Origin: Clostridiales bacterium
GTDB lineage: Bacteria; Bacillota; Clostridia; Oscillospirales; Acutalibacteraceae
NCBI GenBank assembly: GCA_021202245.1
Contig: JAJQDK010000130.1
Coordinates: 1-12,530, forward strand
Length of the DNA stretch: 12,530 bases
Direction of reading: 5' to 3'
In this document: positions 12,384 to 12,530 of the stretch, piece by piece
Numbering within the stretch: the first letter of the stretch is position 1
How the letters are laid out: each line of letters begins with the position of its first letter
Program-made: the position numbers and the translations under genes
The notes under the pieces: model-generated
Seen by the model: only the letters and a program-made list of their open reading frames with translations
What the model was told of the DNA's origin: nothing
The model's database searches: none

Positions 12384-12530
12384 ATACCACTGTGTGCAAG
12401 CGTTTATTAACTATCAACTCCGTAGGGGCTGATATTATCTGCCCACACGGCGCAGCCGTCCTTATAAAAATATATTTTTTAATATGTTCACGGAGCTGAA
12501 GCTCCTACACCTCATCCGCCTCGCAAGCTT
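12384..12530 (+). repeat. composite repeat with three hairpins, cut by window end
   Basis: This is a second copy of the 1413-1558 unit: tag ATACCACTGTGT, linker, GTAG at 12422-12425 with GGGCTGATATTATCTGCCC, the small hairpin ACGGCGCAGCCGT, an AT-rich spacer, and GGAGCTGAAGCTCC (12492-12505) with a minus-strand GTAG (12508-12505). The two copies from GTAG onward are 108 and 109 bases long and differ at only a few positions. The repeat probably continues past 12530. Confidence 0.8.

Noticed and set aside
1451..12530. Compound transposon enclosing the ABC and rnf genes
   Set aside because: No transposase, integrase or target duplication is visible, the repeats also occur as many single copies, and the enclosed genes are core functions.

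Overview
The window looks like a chromosomal segment of a gut-type anaerobic Firmicute (class Clostridia, probably Oscillospiraceae/Ruminococcaceae). The reasons are a six-gene Rnf complex in the clostridial order C-D-G-E-A-B with apbE in front, strong GGAGG ribosome binding sites, a large fused ATPase/permease ABC protein, and clostridial-style small Cys-rich proteins. The taxonomic call is an inference from gene content and style.

Layout. At 3-287 lies the C-terminal part of an HD-domain phosphohydrolase gene broken by an in-frame TAA. It meets, tail to tail, two small minus-strand genes for Cys-rich, probably zinc-binding proteins (529-284 and 871-548). From 872 to 2311 there is no credible gene. 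Positions 1150-2233 hold a dense nest of interspersed repeats: GTAG-headed palindromes resembling REP elements, arrays of degenerate 7-base units, and conserved linkers, many of them in inverted copies. A bidirectional-looking hairpin terminator (2244-2278) then ends a long minus-strand gene (5116-2312) for an ABC transporter with ATPase and FtsX-type permease in one chain.

A divergent promoter region (5117-5327) separates it from a plus-strand operon of nine cistrons: apbE, a NusG-domain-II protein, a Gx-transporter-family membrane protein interrupted by an in-frame TAA, and rnfC, D, G, E, A, B. Most junctions are 4-base ATGA/GTGA overlaps or gaps of about 10 bases, so a single transcript is likely. 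It ends at a hairpin terminator at 12176-12209. Rnf moves electrons from reduced ferredoxin (RnfB) through Fe-S and flavin carriers (A, E, G, D) to NAD+ (RnfC) and pumps Na+ or H+. ApbE supplies the covalent FMN on threonines of RnfD and RnfG, and both acceptor threonines are visible.

The same repeat families return at 12229-12530 and run off the window end. The main points for a second look are the palindrome family, whose stem arms vary between copies while pairing is kept; the heptad arrays that start or stop at those palindromes; and the two genes each carrying one in-frame TAA. No new defence system, CRISPR array, tRNA, rRNA or transposase was found.
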